Below are positions 9,049-16,221 of a DNA stretch of 64,000 bases, piece by piece; the first letter of the stretch is position 1, and every line of letters begins with the position of its first letter. The DNA is from Streptomyces sp. CT34 (GTDB lineage: Bacteria > Actinomycetota > Actinomycetes > Streptomycetales > Streptomycetaceae): NCBI RefSeq assembly GCF_000805335.1, contig NZ_KN708638.1, positions 4,910,473 through 4,974,472 of the forward strand, written 5' to 3'. Both the position numbers and the translations under genes were made by a program. The notes under the pieces are model-generated. The model searched no databases. It was given only the letters and a program-made list of their open reading frames with translations, and was not told the DNA's origin.

Positions 9049-9190
9049 GTGGTCTCGGTTTCGCCTGGGGGGTGGGGGCGGGCTGGTCTTCCGGTTCTGT
9101 CCGGTGGGTGGGGGCCGGCGTGGTCTCGGTTTCGCCCGGTGGGTGGGGGCGGGCCTCGTTGCGGGTTCTGCCCGGCGGGTGGGGGCCGGA
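9049..9190 (+). repeat. 71-bp tandem duplication
   Basis: Two adjacent 71-bp units (9049-9119, 9120-9190), each starting GTGGTCTCGGTTTCGCC and each containing two GGTGGGGGC cores; they differ at about ten positions. Confidence 0.85.
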
Positions 9191-9205
9191 GGGCTGCACC
9201 GGAGT

Positions 9206-9239
9206 ACTCCCCCAGCCTTCGGCCGGGAGGTGCCCCCAC
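9206..9239. repeat. short palindromic intergenic repeat
   Basis: ACTCCCCCAGCC ... GGGAGGTGCCCCCA arrangement with a TTCGGCC centre; the same CTCCCCCA and GGGAGGTGCCCCC ends recur inside the aldehyde dehydrogenase gene at about 53779-53841. I recall such elements as widespread between Streptomyces genes. Confidence 0.6.
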
Positions 9240-9393
9240 GGCGCGGGCGCATCTGGTCAGTCAGATGAGGAATGCCCCGGCGTTCGCTCCAGGTCCTGCG
9301 GGCGCACTCCGGTACATCCCTCCGGCCCTGCGCCGTCGCCGACCGCACCCCGGTGGGGCTGTCCCATCGGGGTGCGAGCGTGTTCGGCCGCGT

Positions 9394-10122
9394 TCAGACC
9401 TTCTGCAGGTCTTCCTTCAGCGTTGCCAGGTCGATGCCGTTGACCGTGCCCTTCTCCTCGTACTCCTCCGACAGCACGGCCCATGCCTCGTCGGAGTACA
9501 TGGACCACCAGTCCCAGGCGACCGGCTGGACCGCACCCCAGGTGATCGCGTAGAGGTAGTCCGCGTCGTAGCCGAGCAACGGGATCGCGTGCCCGCCCAC
9601 GATCCGCTGGTCCTGCCAGCCGGGGTCCAGCGTCCACGGCTTGCCGTCCTGGAACTGCTGCTGGGCGTTGGCCGGTACCTGGATGCCGGCGTACACGGCG
9701 CCGAAGAGCGAGATGGTCTGCCGGATCGCGGTCAGGTCGTGGACGTTCACCGGGGCGTACGCCACCACGCGGTTGCCCCACAGGCCGCCGCTCTTCCAGG
9801 TCTTGAGCACTTTGGACTCGACCAGTCCGGTGTCCTGCCCGCCGGACAGGTGCAGATACTCCTGGACGACCTGCTGCTCGGTCGGGACCGGCAGGTTCTC
9901 GCTGGTCTGGGCGTTCCAGGACTGGATTGCGTGCGCCGCGGCGGCCATCGTGCAGTCGCCGTACTGATCATTGCCGTCCATCGGCCAGGTACTGACGTTC
10001 TTCTCCCAGTAGACGGTCGGCGGCGGGACGGGCAGCGGGGCCGTCTGGTATTCCGTGAAATCCTTTATCTCGACGGGAAATTGCGGTCTGAGTTTTCCGA
10101 ACTTTCCGGTGACCCGAGCCAT
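9394..10122 (-). CDS. papain-like (C1-type fold) cysteine protease homologue
   Basis: A 242-residue protein with no signal peptide. Motif order fits the papain fold: a Cys region NDQYGDCTMAAAAHAIQSW (about residue 60) where C1 enzymes have QGxCGSCWAF, a His region QRIVGGHAIPLLGYD (about 180), and a following ITWGAV segment where papain has the Asn/Trp element. I infer a peptidase or a related transglutaminase-like role, but the Asn is not evident, so activity is uncertain. Start ATG at 10122 with GGAGAAGG seven bases upstream; a TTG at 10134 lies inside that site. It sits downstream of the XRE-linked small genes, separated by a hairpin, and may belong to that island. It could also be a phage-derived protein. 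Confidence 0.65.
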   Translation of the reverse strand: MARVTGKFGKLRPQFPVEIKDFTEYQTAPLPVPPPTVYWEKNVSTWPMDGNDQYGDCTMAAAAHAIQSWNAQTSENLPVPTEQQVVQEYLHLSGGQDTGLVESKVLKTWKSGGLWGNRVVAYAPVNVHDLTAIRQTISLFGAVYAGIQVPANAQQQFQDGKPWTLDPGWQDQRIVGGHAIPLLGYDADYLYAITWGAVQPVAWDWWSMYSDEAWAVLSEEYEEKGTVNGIDLATLKEDLQKV

Positions 10123-10216
10123 TTCCTTCTCCAACCGCTCGTACGCTTGCGGTGGTGCGCCCCTCTCGTGCGCCCTCGGGTGGCAGGTTTCGGCAGCGGT
10201 CCGGGAGGCGCAGGAA

Positions 10217-10235
10217 GCCGCCCGTGCCGGGCGGC
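10217..10235 (-). terminator. short hairpin between the small gene and the protease homologue
   Basis: An 8-bp stem (10217-10224 with 10228-10235), 3-nt loop, in the 146-bp gap after the small gene at 10269-10460. Confidence 0.4.
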
Positions 10236-10268
10236 GAGAAACGGTAACCGCGGGCGAGGTTCCTGTGG

Positions 10269-10460
10269 TCAGTCACCATTCTCGCGCCTGACATCTCGCC
10301 CGCAACTGGGGCACAGGCACGGCGGATAGCGGCCCGGAGCGTCGTCGGTGAGCTGCCAGGGATCGTCGCTTCGTACGACGACCTCGCGGAGCGGGATGCG
10401 CTCACCGACCGCCGAAACCCGGTACACGGACAGTGTCATCCGGCGCGGGCTGATCGTCAC
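10269..10460 (-). CDS. small hypothetical protein with a Cys-rich tail
   Basis: A 63-residue protein whose C-terminus PPCLCPSCGRD carries three cysteines in CxC-x2-C spacing and could bind a metal. The GTG start at 10460 overlaps the TGA of the upstream gene (GTGA), suggesting translational coupling; the alternative ATG at 10439 has no ribosome site. Similar short partners lie beside XRE/DUF397 pairs in other Streptomyces (from memory). Function unknown. Confidence 0.6.
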   Translation of the reverse strand: MTISPRRMTLSVYRVSAVGERIPLREVVVRSDDPWQLTDDAPGRYPPCLCPSCGRDVRRENGD

Positions 10461-10690
10461 GGCTTTCGCCCCCGCATTTCCGTCCGTTCCCGAATCCATG
10501 CGGCGAGTCGGCATGCTTCGGTTGCGGATACGCCGCCGAGCTGGACATGCGCCCGGTTCATCACGGGAAAGTCGCCCCGGAGGGAGGGGAAAGTGAACCC
10601 TGCGGAGGTGAGCGCGGATGCCAACTCCGCTGCTGCCGTACGACCTTGGGCCAAGGGGCTGTCCCCGGATGAGGGCTCTTTCTGATTCAT
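10457..10690 (-). CDS. small hypothetical protein beside the XRE regulator
   Basis: A 77-residue soluble protein, divergent from the XRE regulator (83 bp between starts) and overlapping the next small gene by four bases. The body AAAELASALTSAGFTFPSLRG ... VQLGGVSATEACRLAAWI resembles short Streptomyces proteins usually found next to XRE/DUF397 genes (from memory). No motif gives a function. A partner or accessory protein of the XRE module is the likeliest role. Confidence 0.6.
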   Translation of the reverse strand: MNQKEPSSGDSPLAQGRTAAAELASALTSAGFTFPSLRGDFPVMNRAHVQLGGVSATEACRLAAWIRERTEMRGRKP

Positions 10691-10747
10691 GCCTCCTATG
10701 GTCGGCTCCTGTGCCTAACCTGCCCAGTAATGGCGCGCATACGGACG

Positions 10748-10766
10748 GTATCCGTAGCTGTATCCG
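10748..10766 (+). promoter_or_regulatory. direct repeat upstream of the XRE regulator, candidate operator
   Basis: GTATCCG occurs twice (10748-10754 and 10760-10766), 12 bp apart and on the same face of the helix, immediately before the AGGAGG ribosome site. Position and spacing suit autoregulation, but binding is inferred only. Confidence 0.4.
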
Positions 10767-10773
10767 AGGAGGC

Positions 10774-11589
10774 ATGGTGAATGACGGCGGTGGGGAGCGG
10801 GCGTCGGTGGCGCTGCGCGTGTTCGGTGGGCAGCTGAAGCTCTTCCGTGAGCTGGCCTCGCTGAGTCGCGAGGAGCTGGGGAGGCAGCTTGGTTACGCGT
10901 CCCACACGATCAAGTCGTACGAGCTGGCCCAGCGCATCCCGGACCCGGCGACGGTGGAGCGGGCGGATGACTTGCTGGGGGCGAAGGGGGTGCTTCGGGC
11001 GGCGATCCCGCTGCTGGAGGAAGCGCAGTATCCGGCGTTCTTCCGCGACTTGGCGAAGCTGGAGCGCACGTGCGTGAGTCGCTGTTCGTACGACACGCTG
11101 GCCGTGCCGGGGCTGTTGCAGACGGCAAGGTACGCGCGTGCGGTGATCGAGTCACACATTCCTGCCTTCGACGACGATGAGGTGGAGCGATTGGTTTCCG
11201 GCAGGCTTGACCGGCAGGTGCTTCTCACCCGCGAGGGCCGGCCACCGGTGCACTTCATCGTCGAGCAGTGTGCTCTGGAGCGTCCGATCGGTGGCCGGGA
11301 GATCCATCGGGAGCAGGTGTCAAGGGTCTTGGAGCGGCTACGGCTGCGCAATGTCTCCCTGCAAATCATGCCGACCGAAATCGAGGAACATCCCTGCCTC
11401 GACGGTGCGTTCGTCTTGGTGGAGATGCCCGACCCGCGCACGCTGGGTTATGTGGAGGGTCACGCCAGGAGCCAGCTGGTTTCCGACCGAAAGGAGGTCG
11501 GGGACCTGCTGAGGCTCTATGGCATGATCCGCACGCAGGCCCTGTCCACCAGGGAATCCATCCAATTCATCGAGAAGTTGGCGGGGTAG
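10774..11589 (+). CDS. XRE-family regulator with DUF5753 domain
   Basis: A 271-residue regulator: an N-terminal Cro/C1-type helix-turn-helix (about residues 15-70, LSREELGRQLGYASHTIKSY) and a C-terminal DUF5753 domain (from about 95, YDTLAVPGLLQTARYARAV; IMPTEIEEHPCLDGAFVLVE). This is the standard partner of DUF397 proteins in Streptomyces; SCO4441/SCO4442-type pairs influence antibiotic production and have been studied as toxin-antitoxin-like. ATG at 10774 with AGGAGG four bases upstream; a GTG one codon later would give better spacing. It ends two bases before the DUF397 gene, so the two are co-transcribed. Confidence 0.93.
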   Translation: MVNDGGGERASVALRVFGGQLKLFRELASLSREELGRQLGYASHTIKSYELAQRIPDPATVERADDLLGAKGVLRAAIPLLEEAQYPAFFRDLAKLERTCVSRCSYDTLAVPGLLQTARYARAVIESHIPAFDDDEVERLVSGRLDRQVLLTREGRPPVHFIVEQCALERPIGGREIHREQVSRVLERLRLRNVSLQIMPTEIEEHPCLDGAFVLVEMPDPRTLGYVEGHARSQLVSDRKEVGDLLRLYGMIRTQALSTRESIQFIEKLAG

Positions 11590-11591
11590 GA

Positions 11592-11843
11592 ATGAACAGC
11601 GAACTGGTCTGGCGCAAGTCGAGCTACAGCGGCTCGGCCGGCGGTGATTGCGTAGAGGTCGCCCTCTCTTGGGGCAAATCGAGCTACAGCGCCTCCGAGG
11701 GCGGTGAATGCGTCGAAGTCGCCATCAGTGCTGCCGCCACCCACGTCTACATACGCGACTCGAAGCGCACGGCCGGCCCGCGCCTCTCCGTGCTGCCCAC
11801 CACCTGGTCCGCCTTCCTCCGTCACGCCGCCTCGGCGGAGTGA
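11592..11843 (+). CDS. DUF397 protein with a duplicated core motif
   Basis: An 83-residue DUF397 protein. The family core W-KSSYS-GG-CVEVA normally occurs once; here it occurs twice, at residues about 7-23 (WRKSSYSGSAGGDCVEVAL) and 27-43 (WGKSSYSASEGGECVEVAI), followed by one normal tail (YIRDSKRTAGPRLSVLPTTWSAF). DUF397 proteins act with the upstream XRE regulator and have been proposed as the second half of a toxin-antitoxin-like pair. ATG at 11592, two bases after the XRE stop, so translation is probably coupled. Followed by a strong hairpin. Confidence 0.9.
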   Translation: MNSELVWRKSSYSGSAGGDCVEVALSWGKSSYSASEGGECVEVAISAAATHVYIRDSKRTAGPRLSVLPTTWSAFLRHAASAE

Positions 11844-11847
11844 GGAA

Positions 11848-11883
11848 CCCCCGCCCGGGCGGGGAAGCTGAACCGGGCGGGGG
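11848..11883 (+). terminator. terminator of the XRE-DUF397 operon
   Basis: An 11-bp perfect stem (11848-11858 with 11873-11883) begins four bases after the DUF397 stop codon. Confidence 0.8.
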
Positions 11884-12100
11884 AGTTCAACGGGCCGTCG
11901 GCCCAGGCAACTTGAGTCGGCTGCCGCTCACGCTGTGCAACGGTTGAGCCATTCGGATGACACGGGGCTCCCTGGCAAAAAATCATGCATGCGTGCTTGA
12001 TTGTTTCTGACCGCGCTGCCACCCTCGGACCGCACCGCAGCACTCAACGCGCCCTTCCCCCAGGGGACATGGGCTACGGCGTCGACGAGGAGAGCGCAGG

Positions 12101-12904
12101 ATGGCCGATCCGCGGGAGGTTCGGGAGGTCCTTGAGGACCTGCGGGCCGAGGGTGAGGAGCTGGACGGGCTGGTGGCGGGGCTCCCGGACGAGAAGTGGG
12201 GGCGGGCGACGCCGGCCGCCGGGTGGACCATCGCGCACCAGATCGCGCACCTCGCGTGGACGGACGAGCGGGCGGTGCAGTCCGCCGTGGATCCGGACGG
12301 TTTCGCGGAGGAGGCGAGGACGGCGCTGGCCTCGCCGGAGACCTTCGTGGATGACGGGGCGGAGCTGGGAGCCCGGTTGGCCCCGGCCGAGTTGCTGGCC
12401 CGGTGGCGGGCGGGGCGTGCGGAGTTGCAGCGGGTGCTGGCCGCACGGCCGGAAGGCGCCAAACTCCCTTGGTACGGGCCGCCGATGAGCGTGGCGTCGG
12501 TCGCCACGGGGCGGCTGATGGAGACCTGGGCGCACGGGCAGGACGTGGCGGACGCGCTGGGGGTGCGGCGGGTGCCGACGGCGCGGTTGCGGCATGTGGC
12601 GCGGATCGGGGTGCGGGCCAGGGACTACGCGTACGTGGTGCGCGGGCTGGCGCCGCCGGGGGAGGAGTTCCGGGTGGAGCTGACCGCCCCGGATGGCGCG
12701 TTGTGGACGTTCGGGCCGGAGGGCGCGGCGCAGCGGGTGACGGGGCCGGCGCTGGACTTCTGTCTGCTGGTGACGCAGCGGGTACACCGGGACGATGTCT
12801 CCGTCGTGGCGACGGGGGCGGATGCGGACCGGTGGCTGGACATCGCGCAGTCCTTCGCCGGGCCGGCGGGTCCGGGGCGGGCGCCGGGCGGGGTGCGGCG
12901 ATGA
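12101..12904 (+). CDS. TIGR03084-family metal-binding protein (DinB-like fold)
   Basis: A 267-residue protein of the DinB/mycothiol-dependent maleylpyruvate isomerase-like superfamily, the TIGR03084 group. The N-terminal four-helix segment shows TPAAGWTIAHQIAHLAWTD (about residues 38-56), whose His residues together with the later METWAHGQD are the usual metal ligands. The exact reaction is not known. It is first in the acyl-CoA catabolic operon: its TGA overlaps the ATG of the AtuA-like gene (ATGA). The start at 12101 is chosen because the family similarity starts at MADPREVREVL. Confidence 0.85.
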   Translation: MADPREVREVLEDLRAEGEELDGLVAGLPDEKWGRATPAAGWTIAHQIAHLAWTDERAVQSAVDPDGFAEEARTALASPETFVDDGAELGARLAPAELLARWRAGRAELQRVLAARPEGAKLPWYGPPMSVASVATGRLMETWAHGQDVADALGVRRVPTARLRHVARIGVRARDYAYVVRGLAPPGEEFRVELTAPDGALWTFGPEGAAQRVTGPALDFCLLVTQRVHRDDVSVVATGADADRWLDIAQSFAGPAGPGRAPGGVRR

Positions 12905-14610
12905 CGGAGCCGGGGGTGGTGGCGGAGCCGCTGCGGATCGGGAATGCGTCCGGGTTCTACGGCGACCGGTTCGATGCCGTGCGGGAGATGCTGACCGGTG
13001 GGCCGCTGGACGTGCTGACCGGGGACTATCTCGCGGAGCTGACGATGCTGATCCTGGGGCGGGACCGGCTGAGGGATCCGCGGCTGGGGTATGCCAGGAC
13101 GTTCCTGCGGCAGCTGGAGGACGGGCTCGGGCTCGCCGTCGAGCGGGGCGTGCAGATCGTGGCGAATGCGGGTGGGTTGAATCCCGCCGGACTGGCGGAT
13201 GCCGTACGGGAGTTGGGGGAGCGGGTCGGGGTTCCGGTGCGGGTCGCACATGTCGAGGGCGATGACCTGGCGGGCCGGGGGTGGGGCGAGGGGGTGCTCA
13301 CCGCCAACGCGTATCTCGGCGGGGCGGGGGTCGCGGAGTGCCTGCGGGCCGGTGCGGATGTGGTGGTGACCGGGCGGGTGACGGATGCCGCGCTGGTCAC
13401 CGGGCCGGCGGCGGCGCACTTCGGCTGGGCGCCGGACGACTACGACCCGCTGGCGGGCGCGGTCGTCGCGGGGCATGTGCTGGAGTGCGGGACGCAGGCG
13501 ACGGGCGGCAATTACGCGTTCTTCGGGGAGCACGATGTGCGGCGGCCCGGTTTTCCGCTGGCCGAGATCCATGCGGACGGCAGTGCCGTGATCACCAAGC
13601 ATCCGGGGACCGGGGGCGCGGTCACCACCGGCACGGTCACCGCCCAGCTGCTGTACGAGACCGGTGGGCCGCGCTACCTGGGGCCCGATGTGACGGCGCG
13701 GCTGGACACCGTGCGGCTGACGCAGGACGGTCCGGACCGGGTGCGGATCGGTGGCGTACGGGGTGAGGCGCCGCCCTCGACGCTGAAGGTCGGGCTGACC
13801 CGCATGGGCGGCTGGCGCAACGAGGTCGTGTTCGTGCTCACCGGGCTCGACATCGAGGCCAAGGCGGCGCTGGTGCGCGGGCAGTTGGAGGATGCGCTGG
13901 CGCGGGCCGGGCGCCGTCCGGCGCAGCTGCGGTGGACGCTCGCGCGGACGGATCACGCCGACGCGGGCGTCCAGGAGGAGGCGAGCGCGCTGCTGCGGCT
14001 CGTCGTACGGGATCCGGACCCCGAGGCCGTCGGCCGGGCGGTCAGCGGGGCGGCGGTGGAACTGGCGCTGGCCAGCTGTCCCGGGTTCCATGTGACGGCG
14101 CCGCCCGGCAGGGGCTCGCCGTACGGGGTCTTCGCGGCGGAGTACGTCGCGGCGGCGGAGGTGCCGCAGGTGGCGGTGCTGCCGGACGGGCGGCGGGTGG
14201 AGATTGCGGCGGCCAAGGTGATGGTCGCGGACGGCCCGCCCCTCGCACCGGAGTTGCCCGTGCCGCTGCCGGCCGGCCCGACCCGGCGGGCTCCCCTGGG
14301 AACCGTGGCCGGGGCCCGGAGCGGTGACAAGGGCGGCTCGGCGAATGTCGGGGTGTGGGTCCGTTCGGATGCCGCCTGGCGGTGGCTGGCGCATGAGCTG
14401 ACGGTGGAGAGGTTCCGTCAACTGCTCCCGGAGACGGTCGGGTTGGGCGTGCAGCGGTATGTGCTGGGCAATCTGCGGGCGCTGAACTTCACGGTCGAGG
14501 GGCTGCTGGGCGAGGGCGTCGCCTCACAGGCGCGGTTCGATCCGCAGGCCAAGGCGCTGGGGGAGTGGCTGCGCTCGCGCCATCTGGAGATACCGGAGGT
14601 GTTGCTTTGA
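12901..14610 (+). CDS. AtuA-like protein (acyclic terpene utilization family, DUF1446)
   Basis: A 569-residue protein of the AtuA/DUF1446 family, with the N-terminal signature RIGNASGFYGDRFDAV and the central NAGGLNP and ECGTQATGGNY motifs. Family members accompany carboxylases in acyclic terpene and branched acyl-CoA breakdown; the chemistry of AtuA itself is not settled. C-terminal residues from about 465 (LGTVAGARSGDKGGSANVGVWVR, in part) form the second conserved block. Start overlaps the preceding stop and its own stop overlaps the next start, so it is in the middle of a tightly coupled operon. Confidence 0.9.
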   Translation: MTEPGVVAEPLRIGNASGFYGDRFDAVREMLTGGPLDVLTGDYLAELTMLILGRDRLRDPRLGYARTFLRQLEDGLGLAVERGVQIVANAGGLNPAGLADAVRELGERVGVPVRVAHVEGDDLAGRGWGEGVLTANAYLGGAGVAECLRAGADVVVTGRVTDAALVTGPAAAHFGWAPDDYDPLAGAVVAGHVLECGTQATGGNYAFFGEHDVRRPGFPLAEIHADGSAVITKHPGTGGAVTTGTVTAQLLYETGGPRYLGPDVTARLDTVRLTQDGPDRVRIGGVRGEAPPSTLKVGLTRMGGWRNEVVFVLTGLDIEAKAALVRGQLEDALARAGRRPAQLRWTLARTDHADAGVQEEASALLRLVVRDPDPEAVGRAVSGAAVELALASCPGFHVTAPPGRGSPYGVFAAEYVAAAEVPQVAVLPDGRRVEIAAAKVMVADGPPLAPELPVPLPAGPTRRAPLGTVAGARSGDKGGSANVGVWVRSDAAWRWLAHELTVERFRQLLPETVGLGVQRYVLGNLRALNFTVEGLLGEGVASQARFDPQAKALGEWLRSRHLEIPEVLL

Positions 14611-16214
14611 CCGTCCTCGGGTCCGCGCTGGATACGGCCGGTGCCGAGTACGCCGGGCGGCGTGCGGCGATGCTGGAGAAGCTGGGGGAGGTGGCGGCCG
14701 AGCACGCCAAGGCGGTCGCGGGAGGCGGGGAGAAGTACACCAACCGGCACCGCGAGAGGGGCAGGTTGCTCGCCCGGGAGCGGATCGAGCTGCTGCTCGA
14801 CCCCGATACCCCGTTTCTGGAGCTGTCGCCGCTGGCTGGCTGGGGCAGCGAGTACGCGGTGGGCGCGTCGCTGGTCACCGGGATCGGGGTGATCGAGGGC
14901 GTGGAGTGCCTGATCACCGCCAACGACCCGACGGTGCGCGGCGGGGCGAGCAATCCGTGGACGCTGAAGAAGGCCCTGCGGGCGAACGAGATCGCCTTTG
15001 CCAATCGGCTGCCGGTGGTCAGTCTGGTGGAATCCGGCGGGGCCGATCTGCCGAGCCAGAAGGAGATCTTCATTCCGGGCGGGGCGCTGTTCAAGGACCT
15101 CACCCGGCTGTCGGCGGCGGGAATTCCGACGGTGGCCGTGGTCTTCGGGAATTCCACGGCGGGCGGCGCCTATGTGCCGGGGATGTCCGACCACGTGATC
15201 ATGGTGAAGGAGCGGGCCAAGGTCTTTCTCGGCGGGCCGCCGCTGGTGAAGATGGCGACCGGGGAGGAGAGCGACGACGAGTCGCTGGGCGGCGCCGAAA
15301 TGCACGCCCGGACCTCCGGGCTCGCGGACTACTTCGCGGTGGACGAGCCGGACGCGCTGCGGCAGGCGCGGAGGGTGGTGGCGCGGCTCAACTGGCGGAA
15401 GGCGCACGGCGATCCGGGTCCCGCGGCGCCGCCGAAGTACGACGAGGAGGAGCTGCTGGGGATCGTCCCCGGCGACCTCAAGGCGCCGTTCGATCCGCGC
15501 GAGGTCATCGCCCGGATCGTGGACGGCTCGGATTTCGACGAGTTCAAACCGCTGTACGGGGCCAGTCTGGCGACCGGCTGGGCGGAGCTGCACGGCTATC
15601 CGGTCGGGATCCTCGCCAATGCGCAGGGGGTGCTGTTCAGTGCCGAGTCCCAAAAGGCCGCGCAGTTCATCCAGTTGGCGAATCAGCGGGACATTCCGCT
15701 GTTGTTCCTGCACAACACCACGGGCTATATGGTCGGCAAGGAGTACGAGCAGGGCGGGATCATCAAGCACGGCGCGATGATGATCAATGCGGTCTCGAAT
15801 TCCCGGGTGCCACATCTTTCCGTGCTGATGGGCGCCTCGTACGGGGCCGGGCATTACGGGATGTGCGGGCGGGCGTACGACCCCCGGTTCCTGTTCGCCT
15901 GGCCGAGCGCCAAATCCGCCGTGATGGGGCCGCAGCAGCTGGCCGGGGTGCTGTCCATCGTGGCACGCGCCTCGGCGGCGGCGAAGGGGCAGCCATACGA
16001 CGACCAGGCGGCGGAGGCGGACGCGAAACTGCGCGCCATGGTGGAGCAGCAGATCGAGTCCGAGTCGCTGCCGATGTTCCTGTCCGGGCGGCTGTACGAC
16101 GACGGCGTCATCGACCCGCGCGACACCCGTACCGTCCTCGGCCTGTGCCTGTCCGCCCTCCACACCGCGCCGGTCGAGGGCGCGCGGGGCGGCTTCGGCG
16201 TCTTCCGGATGTGA
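14607..16214 (+). CDS. acyl-CoA carboxylase, carboxyltransferase (beta) subunit
   Basis: A 535-residue carboxyltransferase of a biotin-dependent acyl-CoA carboxylase. It has both crotonase-fold halves; the motifs SLVESGGADLPSQ, GNSTAGGAYVPGMSDH and FLHNTTGYMVGKEYE are of the methylcrotonyl-/geranyl-CoA carboxylase type rather than the propionyl-CoA type. TTG start at 14607, chosen because GGAGG lies eight bases upstream and TTGA overlaps the previous stop; no ATG exists nearby. Partner of the alpha subunit that follows 7 bp later. Likely substrate: a 3-methyl-branched enoyl-CoA. Confidence 0.92.
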   Translation: MTVLGSALDTAGAEYAGRRAAMLEKLGEVAAEHAKAVAGGGEKYTNRHRERGRLLARERIELLLDPDTPFLELSPLAGWGSEYAVGASLVTGIGVIEGVECLITANDPTVRGGASNPWTLKKALRANEIAFANRLPVVSLVESGGADLPSQKEIFIPGGALFKDLTRLSAAGIPTVAVVFGNSTAGGAYVPGMSDHVIMVKERAKVFLGGPPLVKMATGEESDDESLGGAEMHARTSGLADYFAVDEPDALRQARRVVARLNWRKAHGDPGPAAPPKYDEEELLGIVPGDLKAPFDPREVIARIVDGSDFDEFKPLYGASLATGWAELHGYPVGILANAQGVLFSAESQKAAQFIQLANQRDIPLLFLHNTTGYMVGKEYEQGGIIKHGAMMINAVSNSRVPHLSVLMGASYGAGHYGMCGRAYDPRFLFAWPSAKSAVMGPQQLAGVLSIVARASAAAKGQPYDDQAAEADAKLRAMVEQQIESESLPMFLSGRLYDDGVIDPRDTRTVLGLCLSALHTAPVEGARGGFGVFRM

Positions 16215-16221
16215 GGCTTCG

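Larger units (their letters stand above)
9018..9393. other. 376-bp gene-free stretch with tandem and dispersed repeats
   Basis: Contains a two-copy 71-bp tandem repeat (9049-9190), a dispersed-type palindromic repeat (9206-9239) and a short stem CATCTG/CAGATG near 9250-9267. No coding potential is supported. Confidence 0.7.

Noticed and set aside
7905..9239. 444-codon minus-strand frame opposite the EamA gene
   Set aside because: Pro/Arg/His-rich shadow; the EamA membrane profile on the plus strand is decisive.
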